A DNA stretch of 52,485 nucleotides, from NCBI GenBank assembly GCA_009991425.1, contig JAACWH010000040.1, positions 1 through 52,485 of the forward strand. Direction: 5' to 3'. Below are positions 1-7,335 of the stretch, piece by piece. The notes below the pieces were generated by a model. It saw nothing but the letters and a program-made list of their open reading frames with translations, was not told the DNA's origin and searched no databases. Within the stretch, counting starts at the first letter, position 1. Every line of letters starts with the position of its first letter. The translations under genes and the position numbers were made by a program. Source of the stretch: Leptospira sp. (GTDB taxonomy: Bacteria; Spirochaetota; Leptospiria; Leptospirales; Leptospiraceae).

Positions 1-13
1 AGTAAAAATAACC

Positions 14-850
14 ATGAACCAGAAACAATATCTGATTATTGGCGCAAGCGGAGAAGCAGGCCAAAGTGCTGTGGAAGCCATTCGTAATTTAAACAACCAA
101 GCTTTCATAGTTGGAACAACGACTCAGAAAGTAAATGTTCCAGGAATCGACCTTACCTTATTTGAAATTCAAGCTGAAGAAAATATAGATAAAGACGTTC
201 AATCTGCACTCGATCATGCAAAATGCTCTCCTAAATTCGAAGCATTGATTTATACTCCAGCTTTAGGGGAAGTGGGAATACCTATTGCCTCAATAAGTCT
301 TACTTCTTATAAACAAGCTTTGGGAATCTCATTTGATCCCATGCTTGCTCTAGAGAAGCATCTGAAGCCTAAACTTACCATTGGATATTCTGCTTACTAT
401 TGGTTGGATCATACAAAATCATTTTATGGATCTATGGGTCATGTGAAAAGATGTATGGAAGAATGGGCATTGCAATCTCCAACGAATCGACGCATCATTC
501 GTGCTGGGACATTTTTCTCGAAAAGTGTAAGAGGAATATCTTTAGTGCTGCAAAGACTGATTAAGAAAACGGATGATCCAGATATCCTGAAACTGAAGAA
601 TGCCTATGAAGGCTCAGGTAAGAAATTTCCAGAATTTTTCTTAGAGTATGCTTGGATACATGAAAAGGAAGGATTTAGTTCGCGATTTCCAAACGTTCCC
701 TACCGACCAACTTCTCGAGCAGATTTAAGCAGAGGCTTGCAAATTGCTTTAGAATCAAAGTCTCCCATTGTATCCGTATTAGGTGATTGGACTTGGGAAG
801 AATCTTTTATGCCGGAGCTTCCTTCCTGGTTTCCAGATAAACTAGATTAA
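14..850 (+). CDS. SDR-like NAD(P)-binding Rossmann protein
   Basis: The protein has 278 residues and opens with a beta-strand and a glycine-rich dinucleotide loop (IIGASGEAG at residues 8-16), which marks an NAD(P)-binding Rossmann fold of the short-chain dehydrogenase type. A canonical YxxxK active site is not clear: a Tyr and a Lys occur in SFYGSMGHVK, but seven residues apart, so catalysis is uncertain. The ATG used here sits just before the Rossmann strand; only 13 bases precede it, so an upstream start cannot be excluded. The gene converges with the next one and their stop regions overlap by nine bases. The substrate is unknown; an atypical SDR is the safest description. Confidence 0.75.
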   Translation: MNQKQYLIIGASGEAGQSAVEAIRNLNNQAFIVGTTTQKVNVPGIDLTLFEIQAEENIDKDVQSALDHAKCSPKFEALIYTPALGEVGIPIASISLTSYKQALGISFDPMLALEKHLKPKLTIGYSAYYWLDHTKSFYGSMGHVKRCMEEWALQSPTNRRIIRAGTFFSKSVRGISLVLQRLIKKTDDPDILKLKNAYEGSGKKFPEFFLEYAWIHEKEGFSSRFPNVPYRPTSRADLSRGLQIALESKSPIVSVLGDWTWEESFMPELPSWFPDKLD

Positions 851-2233
851 TAATCTATTTGCAGTGCTACTTTGATTTAAATTTGCAATATGTCTTCCAA
901 ATGCATTCATCACCAAATAATGCATAGGTGCTTGTGTTAGAACATAAATATACCAAGGCAGTGATGGAACAAATTCATGGATTGCAGAAAGAGAATATTT
1001 TTTATTCTGAACCTGGCGGAATTCCAACCATCCTGTATCTGTAGTTCGAGTCAATAGCCCACCAATGATATGGAACTTCTGTCTATCCTCTTCAAAATTT
1101 CCATGTATGTATTGCAATAGTAGAATTGGCGACTTTAAGAAAAAAATGCGGAATGCCACTAAATCTTTGTTTGGTTCCACTTCGACGAGAATCAAGGATC
1201 GAAAAACTTTGGGCAACCAATTCATATATTCTCTCGCAATCCATTCGCTATTACGACTAGGAACAGAAGGAAGCCTTTGGATAGACCGCACACTTTTACG
1301 ATGGTTGATTTTTCGCTTAGGTCGTTTATGAATGATATTATCTTCTAATTGAAGAACCTTTTGTATCATGCTTGCAAAACTTTTGAACTGAACAAACTTC
1401 TCAATCAAATTATCAGGTTCACCCTGTGGTAGATCACAGACAAGACTATCAATCAATGGAGACACCAATGCATAGTGGGAATTGCCAAATATAGTAACCC
1501 AAAATTTACTGAAGCCTGTTGAATTGATGGGCACAGGTATCATAAGTCTTTTTACACCTAACTTTGATGCCATAATACTCATAAGGTCTTTGTATGTGAG
1601 CTTTTCTCCATTAACTATGTCTATGGTTTTTTTTAGAAAAGATTTATGAAGTATAGACTCTTTAAGAATTGCAATCACATCATCTATATAGATCGCTTGT
1701 GTCGTCGACTGTGTCCACGAAGGAAGAATCATGGCGGGTAATCTTTTCACTAAGGATTTTAAGATTTCAAACGATGACCCTCCTTGTCCGACTATCATTC
1801 CAGTTCGAAATACAGTCACTGGAATTTTGGTTGCTTGTAAGACTCCCTCTACTTCATGCCTGCTCTGCAAATGTTTGCTGATAAATCCTTCAGGAACTAT
1901 TCCACCTAGGTAAATAATTTGTTTTATTTTATTTTGCAAGCAAGATCGAGAAAGATTATCTGCTATCAAAAGGTCTGTATCTCGAAATTCTCCCTGGAAA
2001 AGTCGAGAGGATGGCATCATGGAATGCACTAAGTAAAATACAATATCAGCATCTTTCAATGCTTCGATTGTGCTTGTTGTGCTGAATAGCTCGCAGTGCC
2101 TCCACTCCGCATTAGCAGGAAGATTTTCTATCGGAGAACGTGACAAAGCAATGATTTTATGTTTGGTTGAGGAAAGACTATTAATCAAATTTTGACCAAC
2201 AAAACCGCTTGCTCCTGTAATAGCTATCTTCAT
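842..2233 (-). CDS. NmrA-like epimerase/SDR with C-terminal DUF2867
   Basis: The protein has 463 residues. The first ~300 form an atypical SDR of the epimerase/NmrA type, with the nucleotide loop ITGASGFVGQN at residues 5-15 and a RTGMIVGQG segment typical of extended SDRs. The last ~130 residues resemble the DUF2867 family, recognisable from the TGWLEFRQV region and an aromatic-rich end (PSLPWYIYVL). This two-domain layout is common in Bacteroidetes and Leptospira-like bacteria and has no established reaction. The gene converges with the Rossmann protein at 14-850 and diverges from the crotonase gene across a 197-base gap. The family call is good; the substrate is unknown. Confidence 0.82.
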   Translation of the reverse strand: MKIAITGASGFVGQNLINSLSSTKHKIIALSRSPIENLPANAEWRHCELFSTTSTIEALKDADIVFYLVHSMMPSSRLFQGEFRDTDLLIADNLSRSCLQNKIKQIIYLGGIVPEGFISKHLQSRHEVEGVLQATKIPVTVFRTGMIVGQGGSSFEILKSLVKRLPAMILPSWTQSTTQAIYIDDVIAILKESILHKSFLKKTIDIVNGEKLTYKDLMSIMASKLGVKRLMIPVPINSTGFSKFWVTIFGNSHYALVSPLIDSLVCDLPQGEPDNLIEKFVQFKSFASMIQKVLQLEDNIIHKRPKRKINHRKSVRSIQRLPSVPSRNSEWIAREYMNWLPKVFRSLILVEVEPNKDLVAFRIFFLKSPILLLQYIHGNFEEDRQKFHIIGGLLTRTTDTGWLEFRQVQNKKYSLSAIHEFVPSLPWYIYVLTQAPMHYLVMNAFGRHIANLNQSSTANRLLI

Positions 2234-2430
2234 AATCTATAATTCTCCTCAAACTTGTTCCAGGTCTTCTTAGATCGAGAAAATGATTCAAATATTTAAT
2301 TTGAATTTTTTTTATTTCAATTCATTCTGTAATCGGATCTACTAGAATCTTTTAGACTCACGGTTCAATTGAGATTCTAGGATAAAATTTTCTGAATGAT
2401 AAATTTTTCAATCTATTGAATTATGGAGCA

Positions 2431-3210
2431 ATGAAATACATAACAACGGAAATAGTCAATGGAATCTTTCGAATCGGTTTCAATCGCCCTGATCTAAACA
2501 ACGCATTTAATATGCAAATGGTTATGGAACTTAGTGAAGCCTATACTCAATACGAAGATAATGCTGACTGCCGTTGTGCGATTGTTTTTGCTCATGGGAA
2601 ACATTTTACTGTAGGCTTGGAGATTGACGAAGTCGCTGAATACATTCGAAAAGAAGGCGGAATCTTCTATCCAAACAACCAGGTCGATCCATTTGGAATT
2701 GTTGGTCGCATTCGCAAAAAACCAGTCATTATTGCTATCCAAGGATTTTGTTTTACCTTAGGAATAGAACTAGCACTTGCCTCCGACATTCGACTCGGAA
2801 CCAAAAGTGCAAGGTTCACCCAGGCGGAAGTCACAAGAGGGATTGCTGCCTTCGGAGGAGCAACCTTCCGTATGCAAGATCAGTTTGGATGGGGAAATGC
2901 AATGCGCTATCTTCTCACTGGTGATGTGTTTGGTGGTGAAGAAGCTTATCGAGTTGGACTCATCCAAGAAATTGTGGACGTAAAAGAACTTCTGAACCGA
3001 GCTCAAACAATAGCTGAGACTATCGCAAGCAATGCTCCTCTTGCCGTTCTTGCTTCCTTGGAATCAGCAATAGAATACCGCAGAGAAGCTGAAATTAAAG
3101 CTTTCGGTAAAATCCAAAAACGAGTTCTAGAACTTCTTGAAACGGAAGATGGCAAGGAAGGAATTCGATCTTTCCAAGAAAAGCGTAAGGCAAATTTCCA
3201 AGGAAAGTAA
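2431..3210 (+). CDS. Enoyl-CoA hydratase/isomerase (crotonase) family protein
   Basis: This is a crotonase-fold protein of about 259 residues. The N-terminal strand region, FNRPDLNNAFN, is the classical family entry motif, and the oxyanion-hole region is visible around AIQGFCFTLGIELALASDIR. The family acts on acyl-CoA thioesters by hydration, isomerisation or hydrolysis; the usual catalytic Glu pair is not clearly present (TRGIAAFGG at that place), so the exact reaction is open. The ATG at 2431 was chosen over a TTG at 2416 because it starts directly before the conserved strand; a GGAG lies close upstream at 2425-2428. The stop is 19 bases before the PaiB-like gene, so the two are probably cotranscribed. 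Confidence 0.87.
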   Translation: MKYITTEIVNGIFRIGFNRPDLNNAFNMQMVMELSEAYTQYEDNADCRCAIVFAHGKHFTVGLEIDEVAEYIRKEGGIFYPNNQVDPFGIVGRIRKKPVIIAIQGFCFTLGIELALASDIRLGTKSARFTQAEVTRGIAAFGGATFRMQDQFGWGNAMRYLLTGDVFGGEEAYRVGLIQEIVDVKELLNRAQTIAETIASNAPLAVLASLESAIEYRREAEIKAFGKIQKRVLELLETEDGKEGIRSFQEKRKANFQGK

Positions 3211-3229
3211 ATTACGGAATTTTTTTTAG

Positions 3230-3862
3230 ATGTATATACCAAATCATTTTAATTTAAAAGATAAAGATCTCATACTCAAAATAATTAAGGAAAATTCTTT
3301 TGGTATATTGATTTCAAATTCAACTCAAGCTGAAATTGAGTCAGAACCTATTGCAACTCACCTCCCATTTCTTATAAATGAGGAAATGACATACTTGCGT
3401 GGACATTTTGCACGCCCGAATCCTCAGTGGATAGATTTAGAGGACAAGACTGTTCTCTGTATCTTCCACGGACCACATACTTATATTTCCTCTAGCTGGT
3501 ATGAAGAGATGCCTTCCGTGCCAACATGGAATTATCTTTCTGTCCATGTATACGGAACATTCAAAAAATTAGATAACGAGAACGAAATCTTGCAAGCCTT
3601 AAATGATTTGATTCAAACTTTTGAATCCGAAGACTCAGGTTATTCTTTGGATCAATTGGATGCAGAATATTTGGACAATTTGTCTAAGGGTATCCTTCCC
3701 TTCCAAATCGAAATCACACGAATTCAAGCAAAAGCAAAACTCAGTCAGAACCATTCCGAAAGTAGACGTAACAAAGTTATAGATCGATTGAAGCTATCTA
3801 ATTCAGAACAGGATCAAGCAATCGCTGAGTGGATGAGAATGATTTTAAATCAATCTAGTTGA
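3230..3862 (+). CDS. FMN-binding PaiB-family protein
   Basis: The protein has 210 residues and matches the PaiB-type FMN-binding split-barrel family. Family hallmarks are the opening MYIPNHF, the ATHLPFLI strand, the GHFARPNPQW motif, FHGPHTYISSSWY, and VPTWNY followed by VHVYGTF. PaiB of Bacillus was described as a negative regulator, but most relatives are unstudied flavin-binding proteins. It lies immediately downstream of the crotonase gene on the same strand. A sigma-70-like promoter for the next region overlaps its last codons. The family assignment is strong and the physiological role unknown. Confidence 0.87.
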   Translation: MYIPNHFNLKDKDLILKIIKENSFGILISNSTQAEIESEPIATHLPFLINEEMTYLRGHFARPNPQWIDLEDKTVLCIFHGPHTYISSSWYEEMPSVPTWNYLSVHVYGTFKKLDNENEILQALNDLIQTFESEDSGYSLDQLDAEYLDNLSKGILPFQIEITRIQAKAKLSQNHSESRRNKVIDRLKLSNSEQDQAIAEWMRMILNQSS

Positions 3863-3886
3863 CAAATTGTATCACACTTATATTAC
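3859..3886 (+). promoter_or_regulatory. Sigma-70-like promoter upstream of the broken ABC-F gene
   Basis: A perfect -35 hexamer TTGACA (3859-3864) is followed after 16 bases by TATTAC (3881-3886). It overlaps the stop codon of the PaiB-like gene and points at the ABC-F remnant. The -10 match is only moderate. Confidence 0.45.
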
Positions 3887-3924
3887 TGAATTAAGGATTT
3901 ATTCAACCGATGTGGATATAAAAC

Positions 3925-3967
3925 AACGATAGAAGCTAATTTCAAATAACTCTAAGCCTCTATCGTT
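3925..3967 (+). promoter_or_regulatory. Leader hairpin before the ABC-F remnant
   Basis: AACGATAGA (3925-3933) pairs perfectly with TCTATCGTT (3959-3967), and an inner GC/GC pair continues the stem after one mismatch. The hairpin lies between the promoter-like sequence and the strong ribosome binding site GGAGGT at 3995-4000. There is no T-run directly behind it, so it does not look like a simple terminator. It could be a regulatory leader of the kind found in front of antibiotic-resistance ABC-F genes, but this is inference. Confidence 0.4.
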
Positions 3968-4003
3968 ACTGAATTTAGAACAAAAGTTCTGTTCGGAGGT
4001 TTT

Positions 4004-4168
4004 ATGTTAGCATCCCTTTCCATCTCTCCCTTAACCATCTACCATCCACATAACGGAGAAATCCTTTGGCATCTAGACAAACTTTCTATTTCTCCTGGAT
4101 GGACAGGGATTGTCGGTCGCAATGGTTCGGTTATCGAAAGTCTAACAATACTTAAAAAACATGATTAA
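4004..4168 (+). pseudogene. 5' remnant of an ABC-F ATPase gene
   Basis: An ATG behind a near-ideal GGAGGT (3995-4000) opens 54 codons that read as the start of an ABC-F type ATPase: SISPLTIYHP, then SISPGWTGIVGRNGS, where a Walker A motif GRNGSGKST is expected. The reading leaves the family exactly at the Gly-Lys step (GRNGSVIES) and stops at 4166-4168. The other recognisable part lies about 800 bases downstream (to 5363), with a lipoprotein gene in between. The simplest reading is a gene broken by replacement or insertion at about 4129. ABC-F proteins act on the ribosome; this fragment cannot bind ATP. Transcription and translation signals still look intact. Confidence 0.8.
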
Positions 4169-4204
4169 ATTTGTTTTTTAGATTTACCAATCTTGATTTG
4201 TAAC

Positions 4205-4210
4205 TATAAT
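4205..4210 (+). promoter_or_regulatory. -10 element for the small lipoprotein gene
   Basis: A consensus TATAAT lies 22 bases before the ATG of the lipoprotein gene at 4233. No convincing -35 hexamer is seen at 16-18 bases upstream. It would give the inserted gene its own promoter. Confidence 0.35.
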
Positions 4211-4232
4211 AGGATCTAAAGAGTCTATTTTT

Positions 4233-4700
4233 ATGCAAAACTATCAACAAAGAAATTCAATATCAAAATTTATTTCTTCAATTCATAGAATAACTTACTC
4301 ACTAATTCTAATTACCCTTTTCGTAAATTGTTTATTTGATGAACCTGGAACTATCTCTGGCAAAGAAGCAAATCAAATAATTACTTCAAAAGCCTTAGCA
4401 AAAATTCAAAGCTGTGGAGTACTTGCTGCACCCTCTAAGGAAGAAGAAGGTTCAGATCCTGACCCATTAAGAAGACCAGCAGCTCCAGAAACTTCCAATA
4501 GCTTTTTTTTAATGGCTACGTTGTTTCTCAACTTTGAAGCCTTCAATATGTTTGATCGATACAAGAAAAAGGACATTAATGAATGTGCAGATGATCTCGA
4601 CTTTCTTGATTGCAATGTTATAGCATCAGCTTGGAAAGGAAGCATTAACGCAGGTGCGGCAGTGGGTGGTATTATCTGCAAAGATGTTAAGAAAAAATGA
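4233..4700 (+). CDS. Small putative lipoprotein between ABC-F fragments
   Basis: The protein has 155 residues and an N-terminal hydrophobic stretch (TYSLILITLFVNC) ending at Cys33, a spirochaete-type lipobox. The mature part contains a Glu/Asp/Pro-rich segment (about residues 65-90), a hydrophobic patch SFFLMATLF and four further Cys, including a C-x-x-D-L-D-F-L-D-C spacing. The end is GINAGAAVGG-like and lysine-rich. I recognise no family. It lies inside the broken ABC-F locus and has its own TATAAT, so it probably arrived with the inserted segment or was placed there by a rearrangement. Export to the inner or outer membrane is inferred from the lipobox. Confidence 0.6.
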   Translation: MQNYQQRNSISKFISSIHRITYSLILITLFVNCLFDEPGTISGKEANQIITSKALAKIQSCGVLAAPSKEEEGSDPDPLRRPAAPETSNSFFLMATLFLNFEAFNMFDRYKKKDINECADDLDFLDCNVIASAWKGSINAGAAVGGIICKDVKKK

Positions 4701-4946
4701 ACCATCATCCACAACCTATCCAAGTGTACAGATATCATCTAAAGATTCGTTTTTTAGAAGCGATTCGTCGATGTCGATAGATCTAAGTGCATAATCGATA
4801 GAGTTTATCACAGACTTTAAAACACAATACCCTTTATAAAAGAATGTATGGAATGGTTATATCTCACTTCGAAAAAGAATCTTCTATCATGTAGCAGGCA
4901 GAAAGGATTTTAGATTTCTTATTATAAAATCTTCCTCTCATGGAAA

Positions 4947-5363
4947 TTGTTCCTAAATCTAAAATTGAAATCTAATTTGGAAGAGAATGAAATCTATTAC
5001 CTTCCCCAAGAGATTAGTTTGGATGGCAAAAGAGAAATAAAGAAAAGTATTTTATCCTTAGCGAATATGGATAAGGCTAAAATTTTTCAAATCATACATC
5101 AATTAGGTTCTAACTCGGAAAGTTTATTGATTCTAGATTTTCCCAGTGAGGGCGAATGGAAAAAACTCCACCTTGCCTTAGGAATTGTACAAAGCCCAGT
5201 GATTCTGTTATTAGATGAACCCACCAATCACTTGGATCTGTAATCTATTGAATGCTAAGAACAAATTCTAGCAGACTTGAATGCAGCTATGGTTGTTATT
5301 AGCCATGATGAATCTTTTATAGAAAGGATTAGGATAAGAGAAATCATCCAGTTGGACAATTGA
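4947..5363 (+). pseudogene. 3' remnant of an ABC-F ATPase gene with two nonsense codons
   Basis: The frame from 4947 recovers ABC-F sequence: IYYLPQEI near the start, a signature-like SEGEWKKLHLALGI, and the Walker B block ILLLDEPTNHLDL. Directly after it the frame hits TAA (5241-5243), where Glu (GAA) is usual, and TAA again (5256-5258), where a Leu codon fits. It then continues as an intact H-loop segment MVVISHDESFIERI until TGA at 5361-5363. Both stops can be explained by single base changes. A full ABC-F protein has about 500 residues and two ATPase domains, so much is missing. Whether this piece belongs to the first or the second ATPase domain cannot be settled here. Confidence 0.85.
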
Positions 5364-5380
5364 AATAACAAGACTCGATA

Positions 5381-5415
5381 GAATAATACTAGTTTCAAAT
5401 TGAATAATACTTGTT
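5381..5415 (+). repeat. Direct repeat pair, 14 bases, 21 bases apart
   Basis: GAATAATACTAGTT (5381-5394) and GAATAATACTTGTT (5402-5415) differ at one position and are offset by 21 bases, two turns of the helix. They lie upstream of the lipoprotein gene at 5513 and downstream of the ABC-F remnant. An operator pair is one possibility. Confidence 0.5.
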
Positions 5416-5426
5416 CTATTGGCAAA

Positions 5427-5460
5427 AAATATTTTAAAATATTTAATTTTAAAATTAAAT
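5427..5460 (+). repeat. Two overlapping perfect AT-only palindromes
   Basis: Bases 5427-5444 form an 18-base perfect palindrome centred on TTTAAA, and 5441-5460 form a 20-base perfect palindrome also centred on TTTAAA. They share four bases. They may act as a terminator-like structure, a protein binding site or a curved promoter region for the gene at 5513. AT-rich DNA makes such palindromes more likely by chance. Confidence 0.5.
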
Positions 5461-5512
5461 AATATTGACCATTAATAATTCATATCTATGTTAGTAGAAA
5501 ATTGAGGAAATC

Positions 5513-6028
5513 ATGTATAACAAATTTATTATCCTTGCTCTAACTTCCTTTATAATCGTATTTACTAGCTGTAATTTACTCTTCCCGGAAGAGGATAATT
5601 CGGAAGATTTGAGTTTAGCTTTACTTGCAATTTTAGCAGGAAGCAATACAACGAATACTAATAACGATTCAAATGCTAATTCTGATTCAACAAATGTTGC
5701 AAATCCGTCCATTTCTCCTGGAGCAGGAACTTATGGAGAACCGCAGAATATTACACTCACCTCGAATACAACAGGCGCAACAATTCGATATGCAATAGGA
5801 AGCACACCGACCTGCTCATCAGGAACAGTATATTCGGCTGCTTTCAACTTGGGGACTGTAGGTGACCCAGCTACGAGTCGAACTGTAAATGCAATAGCTT
5901 GCAAGGATGGATTGACGCAATCATCTGTTATTTCATCTGCTTACTTAATACAGGAAGAAATTTGCGATGATGGTTTCGACAACGATAATGATGGACTTAC
6001 CGATGCAGGAGATGCTGATTGCCCTTAG
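5513..6028 (+). CDS. Lipoprotein with CHB_HEX_C-like domain and Asp-rich tail
   Basis: The protein has 171 residues. A signal peptide ends in a lipobox FTSC with Cys20. An Asn/Ser/Thr/Asp-rich linker (about 43-62) leads into a module beginning NPSISPGAGTYGEPQNITL, which resembles the chitobiase/beta-hexosaminidase C-terminal (CHB_HEX_C) fold, including TTGATIRYAI. The tail ICDDGFDNDNDGLTDAGDAD is a DxDxDG-type calcium-binding repeat found at the ends of exported proteins in many bacteria. A good ribosome binding site (GAGGA) precedes the ATG. It is a surface or periplasmic protein of unknown role and converges with the beta-barrel gene 33 bases on. Confidence 0.8.
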   Translation: MYNKFIILALTSFIIVFTSCNLLFPEEDNSEDLSLALLAILAGSNTTNTNNDSNANSDSTNVANPSISPGAGTYGEPQNITLTSNTTGATIRYAIGSTPTCSSGTVYSAAFNLGTVGDPATSRTVNAIACKDGLTQSSVISSAYLIQEEICDDGFDNDNDGLTDAGDADCP

Positions 6029-6061
6029 TTTAAGGAATAGAATCAAAATAATTATTTTATT

Positions 6062-7159
6062 TCAGAAATAATATTGAATTCCAAAGTTCACAGATTCTGA
6101 ATTTTGCGAACGCATTAATTCTAATCCTAAACCAAAATCATCGTATTTGTACTGGATGCCAAGAATTCCAAGAGCTGAGGTCTGGTTGTAAAAATTCTTC
6201 AATCGTAAATCCAATTGTATTCCTGTTGGATTGGATTCGAAGTCATTCACATTGAATCTAGAAGATACCAAGGCTATTCTCTGGGCTTGCAATCTTAGAT
6301 TCCCTTGGCTATTCATGATTCCCATTCCACCAAACAGAGTAAAGCCATTCCATGAGTATGCATATCTTACATCCGCTGTGCTTGAATACAATTCTGATTC
6401 ATATTTCAAATCATTGATGCCAATCCAACGCCTACGCTGTCCATTGGAGCTAATTTGACTAGGTCTCCTGTCATAAGTATTTAAATAGACAGTTTGTTCA
6501 GTTCGAAACATTCCAAATCCAAAGGATAGCCCAGACTTTAAGTCAGATGATTTCTCAGTGTTTGAATCAGAGTTACTCTGATTCACATTTGCAAATGGAA
6601 AATACCTTAGATTCGCATTGAAATTGGCAACTCTACCTTTAACATTTACATTACGTAGATTGAGAAATAAAAGATTGATCTCGGAAGGATAATAGGAAAA
6701 AAATTGAAGGTGCAAATTCCATTTGCGCCACTCTCCTGATTTATCTAAAAAATTTCCAAGGTTCGTCGCCAAAACTAAATTTGGTGATACTGCAGCACCG
6801 AATCTGGGTAAGGCCCTAAGCTCCGTTTGATCAATTAAGGGAAACCTATTTCTTAAATTGCTACGAGCTAATGAGTATCCCAGACTCACTCGATTTTTTG
6901 TGATAAGTGTTCCACCCATAAGTGTAGAGTTCACATTTTGCAAGACAGCGCTTTCTGCCATACTATTCAAGAAGCTATTTCCATAAATAGAATCTAAGAG
7001 TGGTTCAGCAGCAAATGCCAGTGCATATTCTTCCGAGGAAAGAAAGCTACATTCCCCTCCAACACAGATTGCGTTAGCTTGCAAAGATTGAAAATGAAAT
7101 AGAACTAGGATGGCTAAAATTGTGATAATAGAGTGAATTGTTAGAAATAGAGTTTTCAA
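6062..7159 (-). CDS. Exported protein, probable outer-membrane beta-barrel
   Basis: The protein has 365 residues. It has an N-terminal signal peptide (hydrophobic to about residue 27, cleavage likely after ANA at 30). The body alternates polar and aromatic residues in many short strands (YSLARSNLRNRF, WNLHLQFFSYY, GLSFGFGMF, VRYAYSWNGFTLFGGMG) and ends in FGIQYYF, the C-terminal aromatic signature of barrels inserted by the BAM machinery. There are no hydrophobic helices after the signal. No specific family was recognised; the function could be a transporter or a structural protein. It diverges from the acyl-CoA dehydrogenase gene. Confidence 0.72.
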   Translation of the reverse strand: MKTLFLTIHSIITILAILVLFHFQSLQANAICVGGECSFLSSEEYALAFAAEPLLDSIYGNSFLNSMAESAVLQNVNSTLMGGTLITKNRVSLGYSLARSNLRNRFPLIDQTELRALPRFGAAVSPNLVLATNLGNFLDKSGEWRKWNLHLQFFSYYPSEINLLFLNLRNVNVKGRVANFNANLRYFPFANVNQSNSDSNTEKSSDLKSGLSFGFGMFRTEQTVYLNTYDRRPSQISSNGQRRRWIGINDLKYESELYSSTADVRYAYSWNGFTLFGGMGIMNSQGNLRLQAQRIALVSSRFNVNDFESNPTGIQLDLRLKNFYNQTSALGILGIQYKYDDFGLGLELMRSQNSESVNFGIQYYF

Positions 7160-7335
7160 TTTATGCCTACAGCGAAATCATTCTAAATCCAATTTTTATA
7201 AAATCCATAATACTATCAACGGAATTATGTCCCTTGTTTTTAATAGATGGAACAAGTTTTTGGAAAGATTTTTCAAATGACAGGCTAGGCTTGTCTAATA
7301 ATTTGGAGATATAAAATAGACTCCAAGGATAGCCC

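Noticed and set aside
2416..2430. TTG at 2416 as start of the crotonase gene
   Set aside because: Adds five residues not typical of the family; ATG at 2431 precedes the conserved first strand directly.
4406..4738. Minus-strand open frame of 110 codons opposite the small lipoprotein
   Set aside because: No signal peptide or family features; the plus-strand frame has a lipobox and a TATAAT upstream.
5427..5460. AT palindromes as a mobile element end or origin
   Set aside because: No transposase, no flanking duplication and no DnaA-box cluster seen nearby.
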